64,000 nt of DNA from Brochothrix campestris (GTDB taxonomy: Bacteria > Bacillota > Bacilli > Lactobacillales > Listeriaceae), in the NCBI RefSeq assembly GCF_046058945.1, contig NZ_CP175511.1, positions 1,922,001 to 1,986,000 of the forward strand, written 5' to 3'. Below, in pieces: positions 16,758 to 25,400 of the stretch. The notes under the pieces were generated by a model, which worked only from the letters and a program-made list of their open reading frames with translations, did not search any database and was not told where the DNA came from. The position numbers and the translations under genes are program-made. Every line of letters starts with the position of its first letter. Positions within the stretch are counted from its first letter, which is position 1.

Positions 16758-18236
16758 ATGATGACAACACTTATTGACAAACGTTACGGACTATATATTG
16801 ATGGACAATGGCAAACAGCAAATGATGCCCGATTTATTACTGCCGAAAACCCAAGTAATGGTGAACCATTAGCTGAATTCGTTGATGCGACACATGCTGA
16901 TGTTGACCAAGCGGTCGCAGCTGCCCATCTTGCTTTCAAAAGTTGGAAAAAGGTTGATGTTGTAAACCGCAGTAAAATGTTACTTAAAATCGCTGACCTA
17001 ATTGATGCTAATACCGATAAGTTAGCCATGATTGAAACGCTCGATAATGGTAAACCAATTAGAGAAACCTCAACGGTTGATGTACCCTTAGCTGCCGATC
17101 ACTTCCGCTATTTTGCGGGTGTTATCCGTGCTGAAGAAGGCAGTGTTAAAGACTTTGATGAAGATACATTATCGCTCGTTTTACGTGAACCAATTGGTGT
17201 TGTTGGGCAAATCGTCCCTTGGAACTTCCCTATCTTAATGGCAGCTTGGAAAATAGCACCTGCGATTGCTGCAGGAAACACCTTAGTAATTCACCCCTCT
17301 TCTTCAACAAGTCTGAGCTTGCTTGAATTATTCAAACTATTGGATCAAGTACTACCTGCTGGAGTCGTTAACTTAATAACAGGTCGTGGTTCTGACTCTG
17401 GGGACTACATGTTGAAACACGACGGCTTTGCCAAACTTGCCTTCACTGGTTCGACTGAAATTGGTTACGAAGTCGCGGAGCAAGCTGCCAAACGGCTCAT
17501 TCCTGCGACCTTGGAATTAGGTGGGAAATCAGCCAACATTTTCTTCGATGACATGCCGTTTGATCGTGCTATTGAAGGGGCTCAACTGGGAATTTTATTT
17601 AACCAAGGTCAGGTTTGTTGTGCCGGTTCACGTATTTTTGTCCAAGAAGGTATTTATGACAAGTTCATCGCTGCCTTAAAAACTGCCTTCGAAAAGGTTA
17701 AGGTTGGCTTACCGTGGGAAATGGATACGCAAATGGGTGCCCAAGTGAATATGCGTCAACTAGAAAAAATCAAAGACTATGTTGCCATTGGTGAAGCTGA
17801 GGGGGCTACCTTGATTACAGGTGGTGTTTCCTTAGAAGTTAACGGCAATCGTAACGGGGCCTTTTTAGCGCCCACCTTATTGGCTAATGTTACAAATGAT
17901 ATGCGCGTCGCTCAAGAAGAAATCTTTGGCCCCGTTGCAACGGTCATTAAATTCAAAACAATCGACGAGGTCATCACACTCGCTAATGATTCTGACTATG
18001 GTTTAGGAGGCGGTGTGTGGTCGACAAATATTAACACCGCACTTAAGGTCGCACGTGGCATGGAAACAGGCCGTGTTTGGGTCAATACGTATAACCAAAT
18101 TCCAGCCGGAGCTCCTTTTGGCGGTGTTAAGAAATCAGGCATTGGTCGTGAAACACATAAGATGATGCTCGATGCTTATTCACAATCAAAAAACATTTAT
18201 ATTAGCACAAAAGAAGCGACCGACGGACTTTATTAA
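16758..18236 (+). CDS. NAD(P)-dependent aldehyde dehydrogenase (second of tandem pair)
   Basis: About 492 residues and a close paralogue of the preceding gene, alike along the whole length, including FTGSTEIG, LELGGKSANIFF, the catalytic Cys in NQGQVCCAGSRI and the C-terminal APFGGVKKSGIGRE. The open frame reaches back to 16629, but GAAGGGAAG sits just before the double ATG at 16758/16761, so the upstream part is not coding. It likely arose by tandem duplication together with its cre-controlled promoter. Confidence 0.93.
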   Translation: MMTTLIDKRYGLYIDGQWQTANDARFITAENPSNGEPLAEFVDATHADVDQAVAAAHLAFKSWKKVDVVNRSKMLLKIADLIDANTDKLAMIETLDNGKPIRETSTVDVPLAADHFRYFAGVIRAEEGSVKDFDEDTLSLVLREPIGVVGQIVPWNFPILMAAWKIAPAIAAGNTLVIHPSSSTSLSLLELFKLLDQVLPAGVVNLITGRGSDSGDYMLKHDGFAKLAFTGSTEIGYEVAEQAAKRLIPATLELGGKSANIFFDDMPFDRAIEGAQLGILFNQGQVCCAGSRIFVQEGIYDKFIAALKTAFEKVKVGLPWEMDTQMGAQVNMRQLEKIKDYVAIGEAEGATLITGGVSLEVNGNRNGAFLAPTLLANVTNDMRVAQEEIFGPVATVIKFKTIDEVITLANDSDYGLGGGVWSTNINTALKVARGMETGRVWVNTYNQIPAGAPFGGVKKSGIGRETHKMMLDAYSQSKNIYISTKEATDGLY

Positions 18237-18318
18237 CTAAGACTGTTAGTCTTAGCTGTTCGTAAAAAGGCGTTTACTTTTAATTATTTTCAATGCTATC
18301 GACTTGATATACAATCGG

Positions 18319-18345
18319 ACACAGCCGAAAGCGGCTGTGTTTTTT
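18319..18345 (+). terminator. Terminator of the second aldehyde dehydrogenase
   Basis: ACACAGCCG and CGGCTGTGT form a 9-bp stem around AAAG, followed by five T. Confidence 0.92.
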
Positions 18346-18388
18346 ATGCTATAATTGAGCATAACTTTCAATACTTAGGAGGATTTTG

Positions 18389-18820
18389 ATGAAACTGATT
18401 GAGATTAAGACCACAGAACAACTACAGGCTGCATTCGCAATTCGGATGGCGGTTTTTGTTGATGAACAAGGTGTTGCCCCCGACAATGAACTTGACGCCT
18501 ACGATACTTTAACCGCTGCTCATCATTTTCTCTTAACTGACGGTGAGCGCCCCGTTGGTACGGCTCGGCTACGATTTATCGCAAATGATACCGCTAAACT
18601 CGAACGAATTTGTGTGCTTGCAAATCATCGGAAAGGTGGCATGGGACGTTTAATTATCGACGGACTTGAAGAACATGCGCGTGCTCATCAGCAAGTTAGA
18701 GCAATTCTTCATGGACAAACACAGGCTGAGGTTTTCTATAATAAACTCGGCTACGAAACCGTCTCAGCTGTTTTTTACGAAGAAGCTATTCCACATGTTG
18801 AAATGAGTAAAAACTTATAG
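18389..18820 (+). CDS. GNAT-family N-acetyltransferase
   Basis: A 143-residue acetyl-CoA-dependent acetyltransferase, similar in layout to the YjcF/ElaA type. Motif A is visible as LERICVLANHRKGGMGRLIID, and motif B as FYNKLGYETVS. AGGAGG lies 7 bases before ATG 18389. It is monocistronic with terminators on both sides. The substrate is unknown. Confidence 0.88.
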   Translation: MKLIEIKTTEQLQAAFAIRMAVFVDEQGVAPDNELDAYDTLTAAHHFLLTDGERPVGTARLRFIANDTAKLERICVLANHRKGGMGRLIIDGLEEHARAHQQVRAILHGQTQAEVFYNKLGYETVSAVFYEEAIPHVEMSKNL

Positions 18821-18830
18821 ACCATAAATT

Positions 18831-18869
18831 AAAAGGAGTAAATCAGTAACGACTGATTCACTCCTTTTT
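18831..18869. terminator. Bidirectional terminator
   Basis: AAAAGGAGT-AAATCAG pairs with CTGATT-CACTCCTTTT, with A/T runs on both sides. It serves the convergent acetyltransferase and possibly the FMN reductase gene. Confidence 0.88.
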
Positions 18870-18937
18870 GGCTATTTCACAGTAACTTCATCGTCGGCAA
18901 ATCGTCGCTTGCCTTACCCTTCCAATAGCTTCAAAGT

Positions 18938-19489
18938 TTAATGAGCTGCTTTCACTTTTCGCTCTAACTGTTCGGCACCCGTAACGAGTGCAAGAGCCAG
19001 TTCCTCTAAACGCTGTAAACAGTTCGGGGTGATAATCGCATCATTCGCATAGTCTGCCTCTTCTAAAAAAACATAGGATGGCAGTAAATCCGCCTTCATA
19101 TAAGATAAAATCGGTTTTAACTGTTGTTCTACCATCAAGAAATGTTTTTGTGATCCCGCTGTGACAATAATCCCGACCTTCTTCTGCTTCAAGGCATCAA
19201 TCGGTAGTAAATCAAAGACATTTTTTAACGCACCGGGAATTGAGGCTTGAAATGTTGGTGTTCCGACAATAATTGCATCGGCAGCCATCAACGTTTCAGT
19301 AACATAGCGTGTATCACCTGTATAGGTCTCATAGGGTCTTCCATCACTATACACAAGCTCATAGTCACTAATATCAATTAAGGTTACCTGATGTAATGGG
19401 TACCTATTTCGTAATGTTGTTAACGCATGATCCATCGCTATTCGCGTTTTCTTACCAACGACAGCACCTGTTAATCCGACAATATTCAC
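18938..19489 (-). CDS. NADPH-dependent FMN reductase family protein
   Basis: A flavodoxin-fold flavoprotein reductase of about 183 residues. VGLTGAVVGKKTR at the N-terminus forms the FMN phosphate loop and GTPTFQASIPGALKNVFDLLP is the family signature. The GTG at 19489 is preferred because GGAAGAGAG precedes it; the frame is open to 19507. It resembles the paralogue at 24.8 kb, which is followed by a flavin-dependent oxidoreductase, so it may supply reduced flavin. It ends in a charged helix (LVTGAEQLERKVKAAH). Confidence 0.87.
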   Translation of the reverse strand: MNIVGLTGAVVGKKTRIAMDHALTTLRNRYPLHQVTLIDISDYELVYSDGRPYETYTGDTRYVTETLMAADAIIVGTPTFQASIPGALKNVFDLLPIDALKQKKVGIIVTAGSQKHFLMVEQQLKPILSYMKADLLPSYVFLEEADYANDAIITPNCLQRLEELALALVTGAEQLERKVKAAH

Positions 19490-19562
19490 TTTCTCTCTTC
19501 CTTTCAAAACGCATTACTTTCTCTTCTTCCCCATTATAACGACTCTTGTTTAAAAGCTCTGT

Positions 19563-19617
19563 AATACTGCTCAAAAAAGACAGTTGCCCGTGGCAACTGT
19601 CTTTTTTGAGCAGTATT
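19563..19617. terminator. Perfect 26-bp inverted repeat (bidirectional terminator)
   Basis: Positions 19563-19588 are the exact reverse complement of 19592-19617, leaving only a CGT loop. The stem includes A6 and T6 tracts, so it can terminate on either strand. It is much longer than the other terminators in this window. Confidence 0.88.
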
Positions 19618-19629
19618 CTATGTTAAGGA

Positions 19630-19713
19630 CTATTTCGTCCGCCAAACTTTCACACAAAAAATAACACTAATGAGTAATCCTAACGCGATGATAAGTAAAA
19701 GGCTTACTGCCAT
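19630..19713 (-). CDS. Small membrane protein, 27 aa
   Basis: A 27-codon frame with a good ribosome site (GGAGG, 7 bases upstream of ATG 19713). The product begins MAVSLLLIIALGLLISVIF and ends CVKVWRTK: one hydrophobic helix with a short basic tail, typical of single-pass small membrane proteins. I know no family for it. The placement 75 bases downstream of the MFS gene suggests it could be the last gene of that operon. The longer frame (to 19863) lacks a ribosome site. Confidence 0.55.
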   Translation of the reverse strand: MAVSLLLIIALGLLISVIFCVKVWRTK

Positions 19714-19789
19714 ATCAATTCCTCCGAATCCTTTATGGTTTAATTTTAGCATAAATAAGACCACTATTATGTGAGGATAATGTGACGTT

Positions 19790-20956
19790 TTAGGTTGACT
19801 GTCTTTCTTTACGACCATGTAACACATAATAGAGCCCCATTCCAAGTAACACATAACATGCAAGTCCTAAGTAGACGCCGTGAAAACCAGAGGCAGGAAT
19901 GATGTATCCTAATAAAAACGGACCAATACCATAGCCTAAGTCGAGGCAAATAAAATAGGTTGAATTTGCCAAACCCATCCGTTCTTTCGGAGCCAGTTTA
20001 ACGGCTAAGGCTTGCGTTGTTGACTGAAAATTACCGTAGCCTAAGCCCATAATTAAAGCCGCTAACAAGACAAACGACATTGTTGTTGCTTGACTAAGAA
20101 TCGCAAATCCTAAAGCGAATAAAAGCAAGGATGGATACACAATGACATTAGCCCCTCTACTATCTAATAGGCGTCCTGAAAACGGTCGTGAGATTAAGAC
20201 AATTAAGGCATAGATGAGAAAATATAAACTCCCCGCTTGAATCATCTTTAATTCAGCTGTAAAATTCGTCATAAATGAGAGCACACTGGAATAACCTAAT
20301 GCCATAAAGAACATCACAAGCGCGATTGGTAATGCCGATTTTTCAACGTAATCACTGAGTTTGAAGCCTTTTAAACTTTGCACTTTTTTTAGTGGAGGTG
20401 CCTTAACAAAGAACATCGCGATTAAGCATAATACACCGATGATAAATGAAAAGGTAAAAATACTTGTGAATCCGAGACGATTCATCATCGCAATGCCGAT
20501 TAAAGGGCCGATCGCAGTCGAAACAACTGTACTTAAACTAAAGTAACCAATGCCCTCACCGGCACGACTAGCTGGAATAATTAACGAGATGATTGTTCCC
20601 GTCGCTGTCGTTGCCACACCAAAACCGAGGCCATGAAAAAAACGTACGACCATGAGTGATACAAGTGATGTTGCAAAAAAATAACAGAGCGTCATCACTA
20701 AAAATAGCGCCATGCCAAACCAGAGCATACGGATTAAACCAAGCTGATTGATTAATCGACCTGCAAGGAGACGTCCAATGACTGAGCCAATAATAAAGAT
20801 ACTCGCGACGAGCCCACCAAGACTTGTCGAAGCATGATACACACTCATTGCATAACTTGCCATCGTCACCAGCATTAAATACATTGAGAGTGTTAAAACG
20901 AAGTTGACGACGGAGGTAGCAATAAAATTGCCGGTAAATAATCTCTCTTTTTCCAT
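19790..20956 (-). CDS. MFS transporter (second of pair)
   Basis: A 388-residue, 12-helix major facilitator exporter. The MFS motif between helices 2 and 3 is visible as GSVIGRLLAGRLINQLG, and helix 4 has VVRFFHGLGFGVATTATGT. It is a clear paralogue of the MFS protein upstream, and the MarR gene between them is in the same direction with gaps of 18 and 25 bases. Drug or metabolite efflux under MarR control is the likely role; the substrate is unknown. Confidence 0.9.
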   Translation of the reverse strand: MEKERLFTGNFIATSVVNFVLTLSMYLMLVTMASYAMSVYHASTSLGGLVASIFIIGSVIGRLLAGRLINQLGLIRMLWFGMALFLVMTLCYFFATSLVSLMVVRFFHGLGFGVATTATGTIISLIIPASRAGEGIGYFSLSTVVSTAIGPLIGIAMMNRLGFTSIFTFSFIIGVLCLIAMFFVKAPPLKKVQSLKGFKLSDYVEKSALPIALVMFFMALGYSSVLSFMTNFTAELKMIQAGSLYFLIYALIVLISRPFSGRLLDSRGANVIVYPSLLLFALGFAILSQATTMSFVLLAALIMGLGYGNFQSTTQALAVKLAPKERMGLANSTYFICLDLGYGIGPFLLGYIIPASGFHGVYLGLACYVLLGMGLYYVLHGRKERQST

Positions 20957-20974
20957 CTGCTAAAACCTTCTTTT

Positions 20975-21388
20975 TTATAGTTTGTTCATTACTGTTTTTA
21001 AAAAGCGGGTGACGAGCGCCTGTTCTTCCTGCGTGAAATCAGCCGCTAGTTCTTGTTGGTAGTTGCTCAAATATGCTTCGACATCGTCACAAATATTTTT
21101 TCCCTCAGTGGTTAAAGAAACATGTTTCACCCGTTTATCTGCTCCTGGGGTCACTTCGACATAACCACTTTCGACTAATTTTTGAACAACTTTGGTTGAT
21201 GTTGGACGTTCAATGTGTTGATGCGTAGCAATTGCACTGACTGTTTGTGGTCCTTCGTTTGAAATGAAATACAACACAAACCATTGAGCACTCGATAAAT
21301 TAATTTTTTCTAGACGTTCATTTAAATGTTTTCGATACGGTTGTTGCAACCGTGAAAAGGCTAAAAATAATTCCCGATGCTGATTCAT
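20975..21388 (-). CDS. MarR-family transcriptional regulator
   Basis: A 137-residue winged-helix repressor. Recognition region: TVSAIATHQHIERPTSTKVVQKLVESGYVEVTPGADKRVKHVSLT, including the basic wing with DKR. It is sandwiched between two MFS genes in one operon and likely autoregulates it through the inverted repeat near 22651. The ligand is unknown. Confidence 0.92.
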   Translation of the reverse strand: MNQHRELFLAFSRLQQPYRKHLNERLEKINLSSAQWFVLYFISNEGPQTVSAIATHQHIERPTSTKVVQKLVESGYVEVTPGADKRVKHVSLTTEGKNICDDVEAYLSNYQQELAADFTQEEQALVTRFLKTVMNKL

Positions 21389-21413
21389 AACGACACCTCT
21401 TTCACTTCAACGC

Positions 21414-22598
21414 TTACTTTCTTCCATTTGGAAATAATAAGTCGTGATCTTTACGACCATGTAAGAAAAAGTATAACACAAGACCAATCAAACTAAAGAT
21501 AGCTAAGGCCAAATACACACCACTGTAACCGTACGTCGGTACTAAATAGCCGAGAGCGAACGGACCAAACCCTAAACCTAAGTCTAAAAAGATAAAGTAG
21601 GTCGAATTTGCTAAGCCCATCCGTTCTTTTGGTGTGACTTTAACAGCAATCGCCTGTGTCGTTGATTGTAAGTTTCCATAACCTAAACCGATAATAACAG
21701 CGGCACAAAGAAAGAGCACTGTTGTTGTCGTATGACTCAAAAGGAATAAACCGCCAGCAAATAAAATCAATCCGGGATAAATAATGCTGTTGCCCCCTCT
21801 ACTGTCTAAGAGACGGCCAGTAAACGGGCGTGATACTAAAATAGCTAGAGCATAAACTAAAAAGTAAAAACTTCCCGCTTGAACGAGCTTGATTTCATTC
21901 GCATAAGCTGTAATAAATGAGAGGATGCCAGAGTAAGCAAAGGCGGCATAAAAAATCACAATTGAAATCGGTAACGCTCTTTTTTCAAAATAGTCACTAA
22001 AGCGAAAACCTTTTTGATGTGCTTTAGCAACAATGACTGGCGCTTTAATAAAGCCGGCTAGCACTAAACTAATAATACCAACAACGAATGAGAACACAAA
22101 AATACTTGTGTAACCAAAATGACCGAGCAAGGCAATCCCGATTAGTGGTCCAATCGCTGTCGCCAACACAGTACTCAAGCTGAAGTAACCAATTCCTTCA
22201 CCACTGCGGCTCGGTGGTAAAATTTGGGAAACAATTGTCCCAGTTGCCGTCGTTGCTAACCCGAGGCCTAAACCATGAATTAAACGGATAAGCATTAAAA
22301 CGTAAATATTCGTTGGGATAAAATAAAGCATTAATGTCACGACAACAATAACGAGACCCATCAATAGCATTTTATGCGTCCCAATCTGCGTAATAAAACG
22401 GCCTGCAACTAAACGGCCGAATAACGAACCGATAATAAAGATACTCGATACTAATCCCGCTAAACTGGTAGAGGCATCGTATTTTTCAATTGAATAACTT
22501 GTCATAATAACTAATAACAAGTACATTGATAGCATTAACACGAATGTAACGACCGAAGTAGATATAAAATCCTTCGTAAATAATTTTTCTTTTTTCAT
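21414..22598 (-). CDS. MFS transporter (first of pair)
   Basis: A 394-residue 12-helix exporter with GSLFGRLVAGRFITQIG (MFS loop motif) and LIRLIHGLGLGLATTATGT. It aligns along its length with the 388-residue MFS protein two genes downstream, so the pair arose by duplication around the MarR gene. First gene of the operon. Confidence 0.9.
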   Translation of the reverse strand: MKKEKLFTKDFISTSVVTFVLMLSMYLLLVIMTSYSIEKYDASTSLAGLVSSIFIIGSLFGRLVAGRFITQIGTHKMLLMGLVIVVVTLMLYFIPTNIYVLMLIRLIHGLGLGLATTATGTIVSQILPPSRSGEGIGYFSLSTVLATAIGPLIGIALLGHFGYTSIFVFSFVVGIISLVLAGFIKAPVIVAKAHQKGFRFSDYFEKRALPISIVIFYAAFAYSGILSFITAYANEIKLVQAGSFYFLVYALAILVSRPFTGRLLDSRGGNSIIYPGLILFAGGLFLLSHTTTTVLFLCAAVIIGLGYGNLQSTTQAIAVKVTPKERMGLANSTYFIFLDLGLGFGPFALGYLVPTYGYSGVYLALAIFSLIGLVLYFFLHGRKDHDLLFPNGRK

Positions 22599-22650
22599 TT
22601 TTCTTAAACGCTCCCTTTTATTACCGTTTCAGCTGTTAACCTATTGTTTA

Positions 22651-22673
22651 ATTAGTTAGTTAGCGAAACTAAT
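22651..22673 (-). promoter_or_regulatory. Candidate MarR operator
   Basis: ATTAGTT and AACTAAT form an inverted repeat with 9 bases between, 53 bases upstream of the first MFS start. Assignment to the MarR protein of the operon is inferred from position only. Confidence 0.45.
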
Positions 22674-22720
22674 ACAGAGCTATTATGTACCTGTAAGTGG
22701 TCTTTGTCAATCACCATTCA

Positions 22721-22750
22721 AAAAAGCACCGACAGTCATTGTCGGTGCTT
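22721..22750 (-). terminator. Hairpin with minus-strand T-run
   Basis: AAGCACCGACA and TGTCGGTGCTT form a perfect 11-bp stem with six T on the minus strand. It probably ends transcripts of the SDR gene located some 220 bases upstream. Confidence 0.85.
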
Positions 22751-22960
22751 CAGATTGTAAACAAAATCGAATTACACTGCTTTTTCTGTGAAAAGTAATC
22801 AAGCGACTTTGTTTACGAGCTGATTAGATTGAATGGAAATATTGTTCTATCCGCTCGTTTAATCAACTAACTTCGATGATATTTCATGGAAAAGTTACGA
22901 TGGGAAATAGTCGAGATGTTATTTTCTCCAATTACTGCAGTTTAGAACGGCTTTAAATTG
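22751..22960. repeat. Dispersed intergenic repeat, copy A
   Basis: Non-coding stretch between the MFS operon and the SDR gene. It contains GAGCTGATTAGA, TAATCAACTAACTTC, GATATTTCATGGAAAAG and GGGAAATAGTCG in the order also seen at 24.5 kb and partly at 32.8 kb. Its first 25 bases (CAGATTGTAAACAAA) also recur after the terminator at 7378. Confidence 0.6.
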
Positions 22961-22968
22961 CTTTCGTT

Positions 22969-23727
22969 CTAGTAGGCACTCCAACCTGAATCGGCTGCGA
23001 TTATTTGACCATTTACGAAACTTGAGTCATCACTACCAAGGAATAACGCTACTTTCGCAATTTCTGCTGCCGTACCCATCCGTGGGTTAATCGCCATTCC
23101 TAATTGTTGGCGACCGGCACCGAATGGATTAATATTCGTCATCGATGAGCCGATGTTCGTTGCAACCCCACCGGGTGCAATCGCATTCGTCCGAATGTTT
23201 TCATCGGCATACATGAAAGCTGTGTTTTTGGTAAAACCGACAACTGCATGTTTAGAGGCTGTATACGTACCACCTGCTCGTGCTCCGAATAAGCCCCCAG
23301 CTGAGGCAATATTAACGATAACACCTGATCCTTGTTTTTGAAAAAAAGGAATGACCTTGCGTGTTGTTCGCATCACACTTTTTGTATTTACTTCAAACAC
23401 AAGATCCCAACGCTCATCGGTAATATCAGCGGCTGGTTCCATCCCATCCATAATACCGGCATTATTAACTAAAATATCGACTTGACCATAAGTTTCTACC
23501 GTCGTATCGATTAACGTATTAATATCTTCTAAGCTTGCAACATTCGTCTTAATTGCTAAAGCTTCACCGCCCGCGCTTTTAATTGCTACAACTGTTTCAT
23601 TCGCGCCATCTAAATTCAAATCGGAGACAACAACTTTCGCTCCCTCAGTTGCATAAAGTTCTGCAATTGCTTTTCCCATACCTGAAGCTGCGCCTGTAAC
23701 AACGGCTACTTTCCCTGCTAATTTCAT
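22969..23727 (-). CDS. Short-chain dehydrogenase/reductase
   Basis: A 252-residue classical SDR oxidoreductase with a Rossmann fold. Cofactor motif TGAASGMGKA at the N-terminus, NNAG near residue 86 and the catalytic YTASK near 155-159 are intact; Ser is in IASAGG. ATG 23727 has GGAGGG 6 bases upstream, so the frame extension to 23742 is rejected. It is divergent from a TetR gene which probably controls it. The substrate is unknown. Confidence 0.92.
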   Translation of the reverse strand: MKLAGKVAVVTGAASGMGKAIAELYATEGAKVVVSDLNLDGANETVVAIKSAGGEALAIKTNVASLEDINTLIDTTVETYGQVDILVNNAGIMDGMEPAADITDERWDLVFEVNTKSVMRTTRKVIPFFQKQGSGVIVNIASAGGLFGARAGGTYTASKHAVVGFTKNTAFMYADENIRTNAIAPGGVATNIGSSMTNINPFGAGRQQLGMAINPRMGTAAEIAKVALFLGSDDSSFVNGQIIAADSGWSAY

Positions 23728-23911
23728 TGTAAATCCCTCCATTAAATTATTTTAGATAATCAACAACTGTTTGTTATTTGTTACTATCTTTAGTATAATC
23801 AATTATAATTCGTTCCACAATCAGCAAATCCAGATGCTATCGTCCGTTTGTGAACACGCTTACATTTTTCGTGTGCTTAACTAACTTATCCAACAAAAAG
23901 GGGTGTCACTG

Positions 23912-24490
23912 TTGACTAAAGATTCTTATACCGATCGCCGCATTCGTAAATCAAAACAAGCGCTGCAAACCGCCTTGCTGACGCTCCTTAAGACACAACG
24001 ACTACATGACATTAGCATTTCAAAACTTGTTCAAGTCGCTGATTTAAACCGTGGCACTTTTTATGCTAACTACGAACGTAAGGAACAAATTTTAGATGAC
24101 ATTATAACCGAGGTCATTACCGATTTAATTAATTCGTATCGTTCACCTTTAGAAAATGAAGAAATATTTGATTTCAAACGCTTAACTGCTTCATCAATCA
24201 AAATATTCAATCATGTTGAAGCACATGCTTCGTTTTACCAACTTATTTTGGCGGAGGAAAGCTTTTTATTATTCCAAAAGCGTATAACGTCTGAACTTAA
24301 ACGACTGTCACTTGTCGAAATAAATCAACAACTCGATGATCAAACAATTGATTTAGACTTATTAGCGAGTTACCAAGCACATGCCATCTTCGGCTTAATT
24401 GTTACTTGGGTTGAAAGTGATTTTAAATACAGTGCACATTACATGTCCAAACAACTATTGAAAATCGTCAGTTCAAAGCTCTTACATTAA
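23912..24490 (+). CDS. TetR-family regulator
   Basis: A 192-residue regulator with an N-terminal helix-turn-helix (ISISKLVQVADLNRGTFYANYERKEQILDDII) and a ligand-binding C-terminal half of the TetR_C type. The start is taken as TTG 23912, with AAAGGGGTG upstream; GTG 23903 is the alternative. The intergenic region shared with the SDR gene is 184 bases and AT-rich, and is the expected operator site. Confidence 0.88.
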   Translation: MTKDSYTDRRIRKSKQALQTALLTLLKTQRLHDISISKLVQVADLNRGTFYANYERKEQILDDIITEVITDLINSYRSPLENEEIFDFKRLTASSIKIFNHVEAHASFYQLILAEESFLLFQKRITSELKRLSLVEINQQLDDQTIDLDLLASYQAHAIFGLIVTWVESDFKYSAHYMSKQLLKIVSSKLLH

Positions 24491-24519
24491 ACAGACCGCG
24501 AAATGATTCGCGGTCTGTT
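24490..24519 (+). terminator. Terminator of the TetR gene
   Basis: AACAGACCGCGAA and TTCGCGGTCTGTT form a perfect 13-bp stem with a 4-base loop. No long T-run follows. Confidence 0.75.
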
Positions 24520-24804
24520 ACACTCCAATATCTGCAAAGTTGAACGAGCTGATTCCACTTTTATTCTTCTAGTTTCATCAGCTAACTTCTAGGATATTTC
24601 ATGCAAAAGTCAGCGACGCGAAATAGTCGCTATTCTTTTACACTCCAATATCTGCGAAGTTGAACGAGCTGATTCCACTTTTATTCTTCTAGTTTCATCA
24701 GCTAACTTCTAGGATATTTCATGCAAAAGTCAGCGACGCGAAATAGTCGCTATTCTTTTACACTCCAATATCTGCGAAGTTGAACGAGCTGATTCCACTT
24801 TTAT
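24520..24804. repeat. 120-bp tandem repeat, about 2.4 units
   Basis: Units begin at 24520, 24640 and 24760. The first two differ at only one position that I could see (CTGCAAAG versus CTGCGAAG); the third stops after 45 bases. Each unit carries GAACGAGCTGATTCCAC, ATCAGCTAACTTCTAGG, ATATTTCATGCAAAAG and GCGAAATAGTCGC, the elements of the dispersed repeat at 22.8 kb. No open frame spans it. Confidence 0.92.
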
Positions 24805-24817
24805 TCCACTTTCAACT

Positions 24818-25384
24818 CTAAAAATCATACTCCGCGTCTTTTTCAATCCGTAGCCGTTCGCGCAGTAGTGTTAATTGATAAGTATCTTCGACTAAGCGTG
24901 CCAGTCTAAAATGGCTGTCATCATTGATAAGTTCATTGCGTAAAAAATCTTTTTCTTCAATAAACACATACGTCTCAACAATGCTTGCCTTCATATACGA
25001 AAGGATTGGTTTCAACTGATGTTCAGCGATTAAAAAATGTTTCGGTGAGCCGGCTGTCACAAAAAAACTGACAACCTTATCACGAAAGGCATTGACGGGT
25101 AACAGATCAAAGATATTTTTCAAGGTTGCCGGTATCGACGCTTGAAAAATCGGTGTGCCAATTATAATCGCATCTGCGGCCATGATAGCTTCGGTTACTT
25201 TTAAGGTGTCACCGGTATAACTCCGATAATCTCGGCCGTCACTAAAGACCATTTGATAGTCTGCTAAGTCTAGCAGTTCAACCTCTGCACTCGGATAGTT
25301 TGTTCGCATCAGTTTCAAGACGACATCCATCGCTGTTCGTGTTTTCTTGCCGACATTAGAGCCTGCTAATCCAATAATTTTCAT
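24818..25384 (-). CDS. NADPH-dependent FMN reductase family protein
   Basis: A 188-residue flavodoxin-fold reductase: GLAGSNVGKKTR at the N-terminus and GTPIFQASIPATLKNIFDLLP as signature. It starts at ATG 25384 with AAAGGGGAAC upstream; a longer frame to 25555 lies inside the upstream gene and is rejected. It lies 16 bases after an LLM flavin-dependent oxidoreductase and likely supplies reduced FMN to it. A close paralogue is at 18.9 kb. Confidence 0.9.
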   Translation of the reverse strand: MKIIGLAGSNVGKKTRTAMDVVLKLMRTNYPSAEVELLDLADYQMVFSDGRDYRSYTGDTLKVTEAIMAADAIIIGTPIFQASIPATLKNIFDLLPVNAFRDKVVSFFVTAGSPKHFLIAEHQLKPILSYMKASIVETYVFIEEKDFLRNELINDDSHFRLARLVEDTYQLTLLRERLRIEKDAEYDF

Positions 25385-25400
25385 CTCGCTGTGTTCCCCT

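Noticed and set aside
24520..24804. CRISPR-like array
   Set aside because: The 120-bp period is uniform with no alternation of repeat and variable spacer, only about 2.4 units, and no cas genes are present.
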